Part shown: positions 1 through 7,728 of the stretch, in pieces
Position numbering within the stretch: the stretch's first letter is position 1
Layout of the letters: every line of letters starts with the position of its first letter
Assembly (NCBI GenBank): GCA_020723085.1
Contig: DYJN01000012.1
Location: 1-37,446 of the forward strand
Length of the DNA: 37,446 nucleotides
Direction: 5' to 3'
Origin: Arcobacter sp.
GTDB lineage: Bacteria; Acidobacteriota; Terriglobia; Bryobacterales; Bryobacteraceae
Program-made: the position numbers and the translations under genes
Notes under the pieces: model-generated
The model's input: only the letters and a program-made list of their open reading frames with translations
What the model was told of the DNA's origin: nothing
Database searches by the model: none

Positions 1-2277
1 GGGTCCGGTGCAAGCCGGGCAGCCGTGTTCGCAGCCGCAGCGGCTGATCAGGTCCCGCGCGCCCGCCACAAGTCGGTCCGCCATCTCCCACAGCGGCGCG
101 CTCTGCCCGATGCCGCCGGGGTAGTTGTCGTAGAGATGCAGGTTCGGCTCGAAGCAGGCGACCGGAGGGGCGATCTCCTCGGTGATCGATACGCCGAGGT
201 CGCGCGGATCGCACATCAGGAGAAGGGATGCCACCGTGCGGAAGGCGTGCCCCAGCCCGGTCAGCCCGTTCAGCCGCTCGGCCGGAGACAGGTGGCCGAA
301 GGGCTGCCAGAACGGCGCCGGAAAGTGGAGCCAGAAGCTGGTGGTGTGCATCTCCTGCTCAGGCAGCGACAGCGTGCCGGCGCCGACGTTCTCGTTCGTA
401 TAGAACTTGATCTTTTTGAAGCCCACGATCTGGCGGTTGACGCGCGCCTCGCCGTGGCGCGCCTCGGCAGCCGCCACCGGCTTCCGGGCGAACTCCTCGA
501 GCACCTTGACCTGGGTGTAGTCGATGGCGTCCGTGTAATAGTCGCACTCGACCTGACGGACATACGCCTTGCGCCCGTCATAGTCCATCCGCTCGACCTG
601 GTACTGGCGGGCTTCGTGGAGGTAGATGGCCTTCTCGTGCAATTCCGTGAGCGCCGCCGGAAAGGCCACCTCGCCGATCACGCGCTCCTCGCCCGTCGTG
701 TCGATCACCACGAAGTTGTCGCTGGTCACCGACCGAAGGCTGATGGCGTCGGCAGGGTAGGAGTCCGCCACCCAGTGCCAGGCGCCTGCCGAATGATGCA
801 CGACGCCCAGTTCCGCCAGATAGCGGCACAACTCCTCCGTCTCATGGGGACCGAACCGTTCTCCGTCTTTCACCGGCAGCTCGAACGCGGCGCACTTCAG
901 GTGGCTGATGAGGATCTCCAGGTTGTCTGGGTTGACGTGGGCGTGCTCGGGCGGCGTTTCAAAGAAGAACTCGGGGTGCTCGACCACATACTGGTCCAGC
1001 GGCGCGCTCGATGCCACCAGCAGCGCCAGCGCCGTGCCCAGCCGCCTCCCCGCGCGCCCCGCCCGCTGCCAGGTGCTGGCGATGCCGCCCGGGTAGCCCG
1101 CCATCACGACCACATCCAGCGAACCGATGTCGACGCCCAATTCCAGGGCGTTGGTCGCCACCACGCAGCGGATGCCGCCCTCGCGCAGCCCCCGCTCGAT
1201 GGCGCGCCGCTCCCGGGGCAGGTAGCCGCCACGGTACCCGCGCACGGACTCCGCCTCCGCCGACGGGCGGGCGCAAGCGTCCTTCAGATACTTGACCAGC
1301 ACCTCCATCGCCAGCCGGTTGTTGGCGAACACGAGCGTCTGCTGCCCGCGCTGCACGAATTCCGCCGCCAGGCGCCGGGTTTCGTTCAGGTAGCTCCGCC
1401 GGATGCCCAGCTGGCGGTTGACCACCGGCGGATTGTAAAACACGAAGTACTTTTCGCCGCTGGGCGCCCCATTGTCGGCGATCAACGTGAACGCCTCGCC
1501 GGTGAGCGCCGACGCCAGCTCAGCCGGGTTCGCAATCGTCGCCGAACAGCAGATGAACTGCGGCGTGGAGCCGTAGAACGCGCAGATCCGCTTCAGCCGG
1601 CGGATGACATTCGCCAAGTGGCTGCCGAAGACGCCACGGTATGTGTGCAGCTCGTCGATCACCACATAGCGAAGGTTCTCGAACAGCTTCGCCCACTTCG
1701 TGTGGTGCGGCAGGATGCCGGCGTGGAGCATGTCGGGGTTGGTGAGCACGACATTGGCGCGTTCGCGGATCTGCTTCCGCGCGTCCTGCGGGGTGTCGCC
1801 GTCGTAGGTGAAGGCGCGGAAGTCCGCTCCCATCGCCTCGACGGTGGAGTGGAATTCGTGGAGCTGGTCCTCGGCAAGCGCCTTGGTAGGAAACAGGTAG
1901 ACCGCGCGCGCTTCCGGATCCTGCGAAAGCCGGTCGAGCACCGGCAGGTTGTAGCACAGGGTCTTGCCGCTCGCCGTCGGCGTCACCACGGCGATGTGCG
2001 CGCCCGACTTCAGCGCCCGGAAGGACGCAGCCTGATGGGAGTAAAGCTGCCGGATCCCCTTCTCCACCAGCACCCGCCGCACCTCCGGCGCCACTTCGTC
2101 CGGAATGTCCTCGAAGCGCCCCGGCTGTGCAGGCTGATGCCGGACCGCCCGCACGGGCGAGTTGGACTCCTCCATCCAGGACTCGAGCCGTGCAATGGCG
2201 GAGTCCAGGTCCGCCCGTCTCGAAAGCCGCAGCCTGTCTTCGCGTTTCGGATCGGGGAAATCCAGGCTCAGGTTCAT
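1..2277 (-). CDS. DEAD/DEAH-box helicase with C-terminal DUF1998 (MrfA/YprA-Hrq1-like), 3' end cut by window
   Basis: Predicted ATP-dependent 3'-5' DNA helicase. Relatives such as Bacillus MrfA (YprA) and fungal Hrq1 act in repair of bulky or crosslinked DNA. The frame is open for 759 codons from the ATG to the window edge. Visible motifs are Walker A TPTASGKT (about residues 99-106), DEAD-type box II DELH (208-211), motif III CSAT, and a RecA-like second domain with ATNALELGVDIG and QRAGRAGR. The end carries the DUF1998 cysteine motif CGCEHGCPAC (C747, C749, C753, C756), probably a zinc site. Only a few C-terminal residues should be missing. A consensus-like promoter lies 27-55 bp upstream of the ATG. 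The very long opposite-strand frame over this gene is a codon-bias shadow. Family assignment is firm; the repair role is inferred from relatives. Confidence 0.93.
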   Translation of the reverse strand, partial: MNLSLDFPDPKREDRLRLSRRADLDSAIARLESWMEESNSPVRAVRHQPAQPGRFEDIPDEVAPEVRRVLVEKGIRQLYSHQAASFRALKSGAHIAVVTPTASGKTLCYNLPVLDRLSQDPEARAVYLFPTKALAEDQLHEFHSTVEAMGADFRAFTYDGDTPQDARKQIRERANVVLTNPDMLHAGILPHHTKWAKLFENLRYVVIDELHTYRGVFGSHLANVIRRLKRICAFYGSTPQFICCSATIANPAELASALTGEAFTLIADNGAPSGEKYFVFYNPPVVNRQLGIRRSYLNETRRLAAEFVQRGQQTLVFANNRLAMEVLVKYLKDACARPSAEAESVRGYRGGYLPRERRAIERGLREGGIRCVVATNALELGVDIGSLDVVVMAGYPGGIASTWQRAGRAGRRLGTALALLVASSAPLDQYVVEHPEFFFETPPEHAHVNPDNLEILISHLKCAAFELPVKDGERFGPHETEELCRYLAELGVVHHSAGAWHWVADSYPADAISLRSVTSDNFVVIDTTGEERVIGEVAFPAALTELHEKAIYLHEARQYQVERMDYDGRKAYVRQVECDYYTDAIDYTQVKVLEEFARKPVAAAEARHGEARVNRQIVGFKKIKFYTNENVGAGTLSLPEQEMHTTSFWLHFPAPFWQPFGHLSPAERLNGLTGLGHAFRTVASLLLMCDPRDLGVSITEEIAPPVACFEPNLHLYDNYPGGIGQSAPLWEMADRLVAGARDLISRCGCEHGCPACTGP

Positions 2278-2303
2278 CGCCGCATCTTCGCCTTTTCTTT
2301 GCA

Positions 2304-2332
2304 AAGGTAGCGCACAAGTCCCGCCGTGTCAA
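2304..2332 (-). promoter_or_regulatory. Sigma-70-type promoter of the helicase gene
   Basis: On the minus strand a perfect -35 TTGACA (2327-2332) is followed by a 17-bp spacer and -10 TACCTT (2304-2309). The expected start site is about 20 nt before the helicase ATG at 2277. Spacing and -35 are ideal; the -10 matches 4 of 6. Confidence 0.6.
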
Positions 2333-2348
2333 CTCCGCCGACGTCCGC

Positions 2349-2690
2349 CTACTGCCCCGCCCCAGCCCCCTGAACCCGGACGCGCTCAAACTCATACCGC
2401 TGCACCATGGCGGCGCTGCACTGTCTGGCTCCATCCCTGCGCACAACGGAGCCCCTGCAGTGGATCCTCACCTGAACACCCGCCTCATGTGACGGAAGAT
2501 ACAGGAAAAACTCCACCAACTGCCCCTTCTCCAACCGTTCGTCCGGATCTTCCAACAACATCCCGCGCGCGCCGATGTTGCGGGTATGCAGCCGGAACTT
2601 CACCTGCCGGTCGCCAATCTTGAATATTTCGACGGGCAAACGGAGGTCAAACCGCCGGGATCGCCGTTTCTCAGCCACAGCTTGGCCCAA
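2349..2690 (-). CDS. PilZ-domain protein (probable cyclic-di-GMP receptor)
   Basis: A single-domain PilZ protein of 113 aa. PilZ proteins bind cyclic-di-GMP and alter motility, adhesion or polysaccharide output through protein partners. The N-terminal arginine patch EKRRSRRFDLRLPV (residues 8-20) matches the RxxxR ligand motif and runs into the first strand. The second motif is NIGARG (38-43), where the usual D/NxSxxG has Gly in place of Ser, so affinity may be reduced. There is no ATG in frame upstream before a stop. The first usable start is TTG at 2690, and GTG at 2678 is an alternative. The promoter ends only 5 nt before the TTG, so the mRNA is probably leaderless. The gene is monocistronic between the helicase and the LolA-like gene. 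Fold assignment is strong; ligand binding is inferred. Confidence 0.82.
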   Translation of the reverse strand: MGQAVAEKRRSRRFDLRLPVEIFKIGDRQVKFRLHTRNIGARGMLLEDPDERLEKGQLVEFFLYLPSHEAGVQVRIHCRGSVVRRDGARQCSAAMVQRYEFERVRVQGAGAGQ

Positions 2691-2695
2691 GAACC

Positions 2696-2724
2696 ATCTA
2701 AGTACTTTTTCATCCGCCGGTCAA
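2696..2724 (-). promoter_or_regulatory. Sigma-70-type promoter abutting the PilZ gene
   Basis: Minus-strand TTGACC (2719-2724), a 17-bp spacer, then TTAGAT (2696-2701). Five bases separate the -10 from the TTG start at 2690, so transcription should begin at or next to the start codon. No Shine-Dalgarno sequence fits in between. Confidence 0.6.
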
Positions 2725-2818
2725 TTCGATGCGCGACGTTATCCACAGGGAAAACCGGCCGCAGGTACTAGTTACATCCCCCCCTTGGACTGGCAGTTGC
2801 CGGGCAACTTGCCCGCAG

Positions 2819-3451
2819 TTACCGGGAGTCGGTGTCGACCACAGGGATCCCCGGCGGGGGCTGGAACCGGAAGGCCGCCTCCTGAACCGGGACGTTGAAC
2901 TGCTCGTTGGAGAAGGTGAATTCCATGGCTGTCTCATCCACCTGATGGATGATGAGGCGGCGGATTCTGAACTCCGCCGTCAGGAAAAAGTCGACGCGGG
3001 TGAAGGGCGCCCGGCTGCTTTTCGGCCATGCGGAGAGGCGGATCAAGCCGCTACTGTCCTCCAGTTCGAAGGTCCCAAATGCCCGCCGCAGATCCAGCCG
3101 CCCCAGCAGGAACGCGAGCGGCGCGCGGAAGTCGTCGGCTTGCTTCAGCCGCGCCCGCTCCACCTGTTGCGCTCCCGGCGAGTACAGCCACACCCGCTTG
3201 CCGTCGGAAACAAACAGCTTGCCCGCCGGCTGGCTGTATTCCCAACGCATCCGTCCCGGTTTCCTGAGAACCAGAGTCCCCGACTCGAGGCGGCGGGGGC
3301 GTCCGGCGACCAGGTGCCTCTGCTCGAACGACACGCGCAGCGTCGAAACCCGGTTGTACCGATTTTCCACGCCCCGGATGATCGTCGCCACGTCTGCCCC
3401 CGGCGCGCCCGCAGCCACGATCAAGACCGCCAGGACAGCCCGCGCGGTCAT
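2819..3451 (-). CDS. LolA-like outer-membrane lipoprotein carrier
   Basis: Predicted periplasmic protein of 210 aa resembling LolA, which carries lipoproteins from the LolCDE complex across the periplasm to the outer membrane. After the signal peptide (about residues 1-18, MTARAVLAVLIVAAGAPG) the sequence has the LolA layout: an N-terminal helix with a VENRYNRVSTLRVSFEQ pattern, a beta sheet with SGTLVLRKPGRMRWEYSQP and KLFVSDGKRVWLYSP, and a C-terminal FRFQPPPGIPVVDTD segment. The ATG at 3451 was chosen because it gives a clean signal peptide and overlaps the upstream stop as ATGA (3448-3451). A longer frame upstream adds only an Arg-rich stretch. It is translationally coupled to the Rsm22-like methyltransferase gene. 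The sequence is diverged from proteobacterial LolA, so assignment rests on overall pattern. Confidence 0.82.
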   Translation of the reverse strand: MTARAVLAVLIVAAGAPGADVATIIRGVENRYNRVSTLRVSFEQRHLVAGRPRRLESGTLVLRKPGRMRWEYSQPAGKLFVSDGKRVWLYSPGAQQVERARLKQADDFRAPLAFLLGRLDLRRAFGTFELEDSSGLIRLSAWPKSSRAPFTRVDFFLTAEFRIRRLIIHQVDETAMEFTFSNEQFNVPVQEAAFRFQPPPGIPVVDTDSR

Positions 3452-4374
3452 TGCCTGCCTCCGTCGTCCTCGCGTGGAAGTTTCGGCCAAGGGTCGCCCC
3501 AGGAGGCTTTGCGCGCCGCCCGCCAGAGAGCGTCCCGGCGCCGGATCTGTTGCCGCTCGACGCCTCCGTCCCTGCACAGAGCCAGCCCTATCCAGCCCGG
3601 GCGGATCTCAGGATGCCGCAGGATGCGCGCCCGCCCCTGCGGCGGCTCGTTCCTCATCGCCGCCAGATAACAGAACTTCTCGTCTTCGTACCCCAGCGAG
3701 CCGCCTTTCAACTGCCGGTGCAGGCGCGACCGCTCCACCCGCACGGCGAAGTGGCACCACTCCTTGCCCTCCACGGGGCATGGGTTCTGATGGGGACACG
3801 GCGCCGCCAGACGCGCCCCCGCTTCCAGCAGTTGCCGCCGCGCCTCGAGCATGGCAGCGAAACCCTGCGGCGTGCCCGGCTCGACCAGGATCAATGCCCG
3901 CCGCGCCAGCCGCCACGCCTCGTCCAGCAGCCCGGGCCGGGCGGCAGGAGGCAGCTCGTCGAGCACATAGCACAGGCTCACGACATCATGAGCCTGCAAA
4001 TCCGGGAGCCTTTCCAGATCGGCGCAGATGCGCCGCGCGGGGCGCAGGTCGTCCCAGTGGGGATTGGAGTCGACGAGCGTCGCCAGGCATGGCGCCACCC
4101 ACGCCGCTGCGCCCGGTCCCGCGCCCAGATCGAGCCAGGATTGCGGCGTGAAAGGCAGCTCCGCCGCAGCCCGCGCGAGCGCGGCATAGGTGGCGGGAAG
4201 CCGGGTGGCTGCATAGGCAGCCCGCATCACCGCCGTTTCCAGCCTCGGGGGGAGTCCGCGCCTGTACGCCTCGCTGATCTGCGCCGCTGCCGCGGCGAGC
4301 TCGCCTGTCGGAAATGCAGCACACTGCTCCTGAATGGCCTCTGACAACTCTTCCGGGAGTCTCGCGGTCTGCAT
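3448..4374 (-). CDS. Rsm22/METTL17-family ribosomal small-subunit methyltransferase-like protein
   Basis: Belongs to the Rsm22 family, whose mitochondrial members assist small-ribosomal-subunit assembly. The predicted protein has 308 aa. A class I SAM-binding motif LDLGAGPG is at residues 81-88, with an acidic strand end at VDSNP (101-105) and SLCYVLDEL about 133-141. The family Cys pattern follows: C193, C199, C207 and C235, in APCPHQNPCP...WCHF...KFCYLAAM. In METTL17 such cysteines bind a 4Fe-4S cluster. The ATG at 4374 is preferred over an upstream GTG at 4407; neither has an obvious Shine-Dalgarno sequence. The last codon overlaps the LolA-like start. Family is well supported; whether it methylates anything is unknown. 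Confidence 0.85.
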   Translation of the reverse strand: MQTARLPEELSEAIQEQCAAFPTGELAAAAAQISEAYRRGLPPRLETAVMRAAYAATRLPATYAALARAAAELPFTPQSWLDLGAGPGAAAWVAPCLATLVDSNPHWDDLRPARRICADLERLPDLQAHDVVSLCYVLDELPPAARPGLLDEAWRLARRALILVEPGTPQGFAAMLEARRQLLEAGARLAAPCPHQNPCPVEGKEWCHFAVRVERSRLHRQLKGGSLGYEDEKFCYLAAMRNEPPQGRARILRHPEIRPGWIGLALCRDGGVERQQIRRRDALWRAARKASWGDPWPKLPREDDGGRQ

Positions 4375-4459
4375 GGCGTCACATGGCGGGCTCAGCCGCA
4401 CGGGCACGCGGAGAAGCGACAGGCTCCGCCCGGCAGGAGGAAGATGCGTGGGGGTTTGG

Positions 4460-4531
<72 letters not shown>

Positions 4532-4554
4532 TTCGGCCGGTTCGTTCCACTCCC

Positions 4555-4560
4555 AATATA
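4555..4560 (-). promoter_or_regulatory. Possible -10 element of the tRNA-Cys gene
   Basis: Minus-strand TATATT lies 23 nt upstream of the mature tRNA 5' end in an otherwise GC-rich spacer. No good -35 is visible at 17 bp. Confidence 0.35.
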
Positions 4561-4592
4561 GCGCAGGTCCCGGGCATCACGCCCTTGCAGCC

Positions 4593-4958
4593 TCACTTGC
4601 CGGCCAGCAGCATGCGCAGGGAAATTACGAGCAGGAAAACGGCGTAGATCCGGCGCGCCACCTCCGGCGGCAGCCCCAGCGTAATGCGCGCGCCGAAATA
4701 GAACCCGGCGAAAAGGCCGACGGCCACCAGAGCAGCGTAGACCAGGTTCACATGCCCGTTGCGGTAGTACTCAATCGCCCCCAGCAGCCCCACCGGCGGG
4801 ATCAGCGCCGCCAGCGAGGTGCCCACGGCGTCGAAATGGGGCAGCTTCAGCAGCAGGATCAGCGCCGGCACGATCACCAGCCCGCCTCCGATCCCGAACA
4901 TCCCTCCCAGCACTCCGGCCACCAGGCCGACTCCGAGAAGCGGCAGATAGGTTGTCAT
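4593..4958 (-). CDS. Half-size TSUP (TauE/SafE-type) membrane permease
   Basis: A 121-aa integral membrane protein of the TSUP family, which exports organosulfonates, sulfite or related anions. It opens with the family signature GVLGGMFGIGGGLVIVPAL (about residues 15-33), followed by a hydrophilic loop, TSLAALIPPVGLLGAIEYY, then segments around LVYAALVAVGLFAGFYFGA and the C-terminal IYAVFLLVISLRMLL. About four membrane segments are visible, against seven or eight in full-length members, so it is a half-repeat form that would need to dimerise. The ATG at 4958 directly precedes the hydrophobic signature; the longer upstream frame is Arg/Pro-rich noise. It diverges from the ECF sigma gene with 118 bp between starts. 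Substrate cannot be told from the sequence. Confidence 0.82.
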   Translation of the reverse strand: MTTYLPLLGVGLVAGVLGGMFGIGGGLVIVPALILLLKLPHFDAVGTSLAALIPPVGLLGAIEYYRNGHVNLVYAALVAVGLFAGFYFGARITLGLPPEVARRIYAVFLLVISLRMLLAGK

Positions 4959-5063
4959 GGCTGCCCGCCAGTTTACTCGACTCCTGCCGCCGGGCGCCAA
5001 CGGAGCCGGCGCAAAAGCCTCCGGCGGCGTAATCCTTTCTCCCTCGGCCACCGTCCTGTGGGT

Positions 5064-5069
5064 TAGGAT
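5064..5069 (+). promoter_or_regulatory. -10-like element directly before the ECF sigma gene
   Basis: TAGGAT is followed by exactly seven bases and the ATG at 5077, the spacing expected of a leaderless transcript. The same bases include AGGA, which could instead act as a weak ribosome binding site 8 nt before the ATG. Confidence 0.35.
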
Positions 5070-5076
5070 GAACGCA

Positions 5077-5658
5077 ATGGCAGAACCTCTGGCCGCTGCG
5101 GGCGCCGCAACCCGGCCATCCGATTTCAGCGGCTGGATGCTGGCCGAACAGCCCCGGATTTTCCGGCTCTGCCAGCGCATGCTCGGAGACAGCGATGAGG
5201 CAGGCTCGGCCACGCAGGACGTGTTCCTCAAGGCCTACCAGGCCTGGGACCGCACCGCAGCCGAACTGGACGATCCATCGCGCTGGGTCACCCGAATCGC
5301 GGTCAACACGTGCCTCGACCGGCTCCGCTCCCGCCGCTGGCAGTTCTGGCGCAAGCGCCCGGACGGGCCGGATGAAGAGATCATCCTCGCCATGGCGCCG
5401 GCGCGCGAACCGGACGGAGAAGCGCAGGTCTTCGCCGGCCAGATCGCGCGGCGGCTGGCTGAAGCGCTCGACCAGCTTTCACCCCGCCAGCGCGCGGTCT
5501 TCACGCTGCGGCACTTTGAGGATTACGCGCTGGAGGAGATCGCATCACAGCTCGGCCTCGACGTGGGCACGGTGAAGGCCCACCTGGCGCGGGCCATTGC
5601 CAAGCTTCGGGAGGAACTCAAGGATCTGTACGGCATGAGCCGGGGAGAACGGTCATGA
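5077..5658 (+). CDS. ECF-type RNA polymerase sigma factor
   Basis: Sigma-70 family, extracytoplasmic-function subgroup, 193 aa, comprising regions 2 and 4 only. Region 2 is seen as FRLCQRMLGDSDEAGSATQD followed by VFLKAYQAWDR and the segment WVTRIAVNTCLDRLRSRR. Region 4 has LSPRQRAVFTLRHFEDYALEE and then the helix-turn-helix IASQLGLDVGTVKAHLARA. The start is placed at ATG 5077; ATG 5068 is in frame and possible. Its stop overlaps the anti-sigma start (ATGA, 5655-5658), so the two are co-translated. With the downstream zinc-finger anti-sigma and periplasmic sensor it forms a three-gene envelope-response module similar in logic to cnrYXH or rpoE-type operons. It probably autoregulates. Confidence 0.93.
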   Translation: MAEPLAAAGAATRPSDFSGWMLAEQPRIFRLCQRMLGDSDEAGSATQDVFLKAYQAWDRTAAELDDPSRWVTRIAVNTCLDRLRSRRWQFWRKRPDGPDEEIILAMAPAREPDGEAQVFAGQIARRLAEALDQLSPRQRAVFTLRHFEDYALEEIASQLGLDVGTVKAHLARAIAKLREELKDLYGMSRGERS

Positions 5659-6119
5659 ATGACAAGCTTCGACATCTCGACGACGAGCAGCTCCTGCTCT
5701 CGCTTTACGGCGCGGCCGGGCCGGAGGCCGCCCACCTCGGCTCCTGCCCGGAGTGCGCCGCGCGCCTGCGGCGGCTGGAAGCCCGGCGTGCAGCATGGCT
5801 GGCCGCGCCCGCGCCGCCCCCCAACGCCGCGCGCCTGCGCGACCAGAGGGCGGCCGTTTACGCGGCCATCGGGGAGAAGCGCAACCGCCCGTACTGGCGG
5901 CTGATCCAGGCAGGCGCGCTGGCCTGTTCGGTTCTCGCCGCGGTGCTGCTGTACCGCCCGGCCCCTGCTCCCGTTGAAACCGCCAGCCAGCCGGTGATCA
6001 CCGACCAGGAGTTGTTCAACGATGTGGCTGACATGATGAACCGCGAAACGCCCATCGCGGCCGAACCGCTGATGGCGTTGTTCGCGCCTCAGGAATCCCA
6101 GGAGTCGCAACAACCATGA
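5655..6119 (+). CDS. Membrane-anchored zinc-finger anti-sigma factor
   Basis: A 154-aa protein expected to hold the ECF sigma factor inactive at the inner membrane. The N-terminal cytoplasmic part has the ZAS signature H27-x3-C31-x2-C34 (HLGSCPEC), preceded by a helix HLDDEQLLLSLYG. One transmembrane helix spans about residues 83-100 (LIQAGALACSVLAAVLLY), leaving a short periplasmic tail of about 50 aa. Both ends overlap neighbours by ATGA (5655-5658 with the sigma gene, 6116-6119 with the sensor gene), which should fix the stoichiometry. The position beside the sigma gene, the ZAS motif and the topology agree, although the sequence is too short to align confidently with a named subfamily. 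Confidence 0.85.
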   Translation: MNDKLRHLDDEQLLLSLYGAAGPEAAHLGSCPECAARLRRLEARRAAWLAAPAPPPNAARLRDQRAAVYAAIGEKRNRPYWRLIQAGALACSVLAAVLLYRPAPAPVETASQPVITDQELFNDVADMMNRETPIAAEPLMALFAPQESQESQQP

Positions 6120-6601
6120 TCCGCCTGTGCCTGCTCTCTCTTTTGAGCGGCGTGCTGTTCGCCCAGGCGCCGCCCGGTTTCTTCAACTGGTGGGACTCTC
6201 CCATCGCCAACGATCTGAATCTGTCGGAAGACCAGAAAAAGCAGATCCGCTCCATCGTGCAGGAGCACCGCGACCGGCTGATCGATCAGCGCGCCGCCCT
6301 GCAGAAGGCGGAAGCGCAGTTCGCCGACCTGTTCGCCGAAGAATCGCCCAACCCGGCGCGCGCCGATCAGGTGATCGAGCAGCTGGCCGCCGCGAGAACG
6401 GATCTCACGCGTACCATGTCACGCATGATGCTGCGCCTGCGCGCCGTGCTCACGCCCCAGCAGTTCCAGGAGCTGCAAAAGCGGAGGCCGCGCATGATGC
6501 AGGGGCCCGGCGCCGGCCCCGTGAACCGGCAGCGGCTGCGGCAGTTCCAGCCGCAGCGCCGCGCGCCGGCTCCGGCCAAGCCGCCGGGAACGCCCATTTA
6601 A
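6116..6601 (+). CDS. Spy/CpxP-like periplasmic sensor protein
   Basis: A 161-aa exported, mostly helical protein of the Spy/CpxP/ZraP/CnrX type. These proteins buffer or sense misfolded protein or metal in the periplasm. The signal peptide is MIRLCLLSLLSGVLFAQ. The mature part has LNLSEDQKKQIRSIVQEHRD (about residues 35-54), long charged helices, and the family hairpin LTPQQFQELQKRR (about 113-125), which corresponds to the LTxxQ motif. The C-terminal 35 residues are rich in Pro, Arg and Gln and probably disordered. As the third coupled gene of the ECF module it is the likely signal-input subunit. No His/Cys metal site is evident, so an envelope-stress signal is at least as likely as a metal signal. 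Confidence 0.8.
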   Translation: MIRLCLLSLLSGVLFAQAPPGFFNWWDSPIANDLNLSEDQKKQIRSIVQEHRDRLIDQRAALQKAEAQFADLFAEESPNPARADQVIEQLAAARTDLTRTMSRMMLRLRAVLTPQQFQELQKRRPRMMQGPGAGPVNRQRLRQFQPQRRAPAPAKPPGTPI

Positions 6602-6618
6602 ATCATGCAACCGGCTAT

Positions 6619-6641
6619 CGGGAGGGCGCCCTGCCCTCCCG
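6619..6641 (+). terminator. Perfect 9-bp hairpin after the ECF operon
   Basis: CGGGAGGGC (6619-6627), a 5-nt loop, then GCCCTCCCG (6633-6641), 17 bp after the sensor stop. There is no T-run, so it is either a weak or factor-assisted terminator, or an mRNA 3'-end stabiliser. Confidence 0.45.
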
Positions 6642-6721
6642 CATGCGGCGCAGTGGCGCGCACCACAGCGAAGAGCTGCACGGATTGCGCTTGCCCGCAC
6701 ACGGAGGAGAGTCCCGGATTC

Positions 6722-7723
6722 ATGACATGCCATTCGTCAAGCCGCCGTCTCCGTCTCTTCGCCGCGGCAATGGCTTTCTGGCTCTGCCATGGTTCCGGGA
6801 CGGCCGGGCAACTATACGATCCCTTGCATGTGCCGGCAGGCGCGGCGCCGGAGGTGATCGATCTCACGGTCAAGGATGCGAAGCGGCAGCGCGAGATTCC
6901 CGTGCGCGTGTACCTTCCCGCGGTTCGGACGCCCGTGCCGGTCATTCTGTTCAGCCATGGCCTGGGCGGCTCGCGCGAGAACAACCGGTATCTCGGGCGG
7001 CACTGGAGCGGGCGCGGCTATGTTGCCGTTTTCCTCCAGCACCCCGGCAGCGATGAATCCGTCTGGAAAGGCAAGCGTCCGGGAGCACGCAAATCAGCCC
7101 TGAAGGAAGCGGCCAATGCCCGAAACCTGCTGCTGCGCGCCGGCGATGTCACCGCCGTTCTGGATCAACTGGAGCGCTGGAACTCCGAACGCGGCCACCG
7201 GTTGGCCGGCCGCATGGACCTGTCGAGGATCGGCATGTCCGGCCACTCCTTCGGCGCGATCACGGCGCAGGCTGTCTGCGGGCAGGAGTTCAGCGGGGCA
7301 GCGCCATTGGCGGATTCCCGCCTCTCCGCCGCCGTCATCATGAGCCCGAGCGGCCCGCGGCGCGGCTCGCCCGGGGAAGCTTTCGGCGGCATCGCCATGC
7401 CGTGGCTGTTGATGACGGGGACGGAAGATGTCGCCCCGATCGGCGGCATCACCCTGGAGTCCCGCCTGTCGGTCTATCCGGCTCTGCCTCCGGGCGGCAA
7501 GTACGAGCTCGTGCTTTACGGTGCGAAGCATTCCGCCTTCTCCGACCGGCCGCTCCGAGACGAGGCTGAGTCACGCAACCCCAATCACCACCGGGCCATT
7601 CTGGCTTTGAGCACGGCGTTTTGGGACGCCTGGCTGCGCGGTGACGCGCGCGCCAGACAATGGCTCGACGGCGCCGGCGCGAAGACGGTTCTCGAGCCCC
7701 GCGACCGCTGGCAGCGCAAATAG
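6722..7723 (+). CDS. Secreted alpha/beta hydrolase, PAF-acetylhydrolase-like
   Basis: A 333-aa predicted exported esterase of the platelet-activating-factor acetylhydrolase / dienelactone hydrolase branch of alpha/beta hydrolases. The N-terminus (MTCHSSSRRLRLFAAAMAFWL) is a signal peptide with a basic n-region. Visible elements are the oxyanion segment PVILFSHGLGGSRENN, the nucleophile elbow GHSFG in IGMSGHSFGAITA, and a late catalytic His in YGAKHSAFSD. An acid residue is likely in MTGTEDVAP. The ATG at 6722 was chosen for the signal peptide; the upstream extension has no start context and is Cys/Pro-rich noise. The gene stands alone after the ECF-operon hairpin and converges on the large minus-strand gene. 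Substrate is unknown. Confidence 0.82.
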   Translation: MTCHSSSRRLRLFAAAMAFWLCHGSGTAGQLYDPLHVPAGAAPEVIDLTVKDAKRQREIPVRVYLPAVRTPVPVILFSHGLGGSRENNRYLGRHWSGRGYVAVFLQHPGSDESVWKGKRPGARKSALKEAANARNLLLRAGDVTAVLDQLERWNSERGHRLAGRMDLSRIGMSGHSFGAITAQAVCGQEFSGAAPLADSRLSAAVIMSPSGPRRGSPGEAFGGIAMPWLLMTGTEDVAPIGGITLESRLSVYPALPPGGKYELVLYGAKHSAFSDRPLRDEAESRNPNHHRAILALSTAFWDAWLRGDARARQWLDGAGAKTVLEPRDRWQRK

Positions 7724-7728
7724 CGCAC

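Noticed and set aside
25-2310. A 761-codon open frame on the plus strand
   Set aside because: It is the exact antisense of the DUF1998 helicase, rich in Arg/Ala/Pro/His with no domain pattern; an effect of high GC3 codon use.
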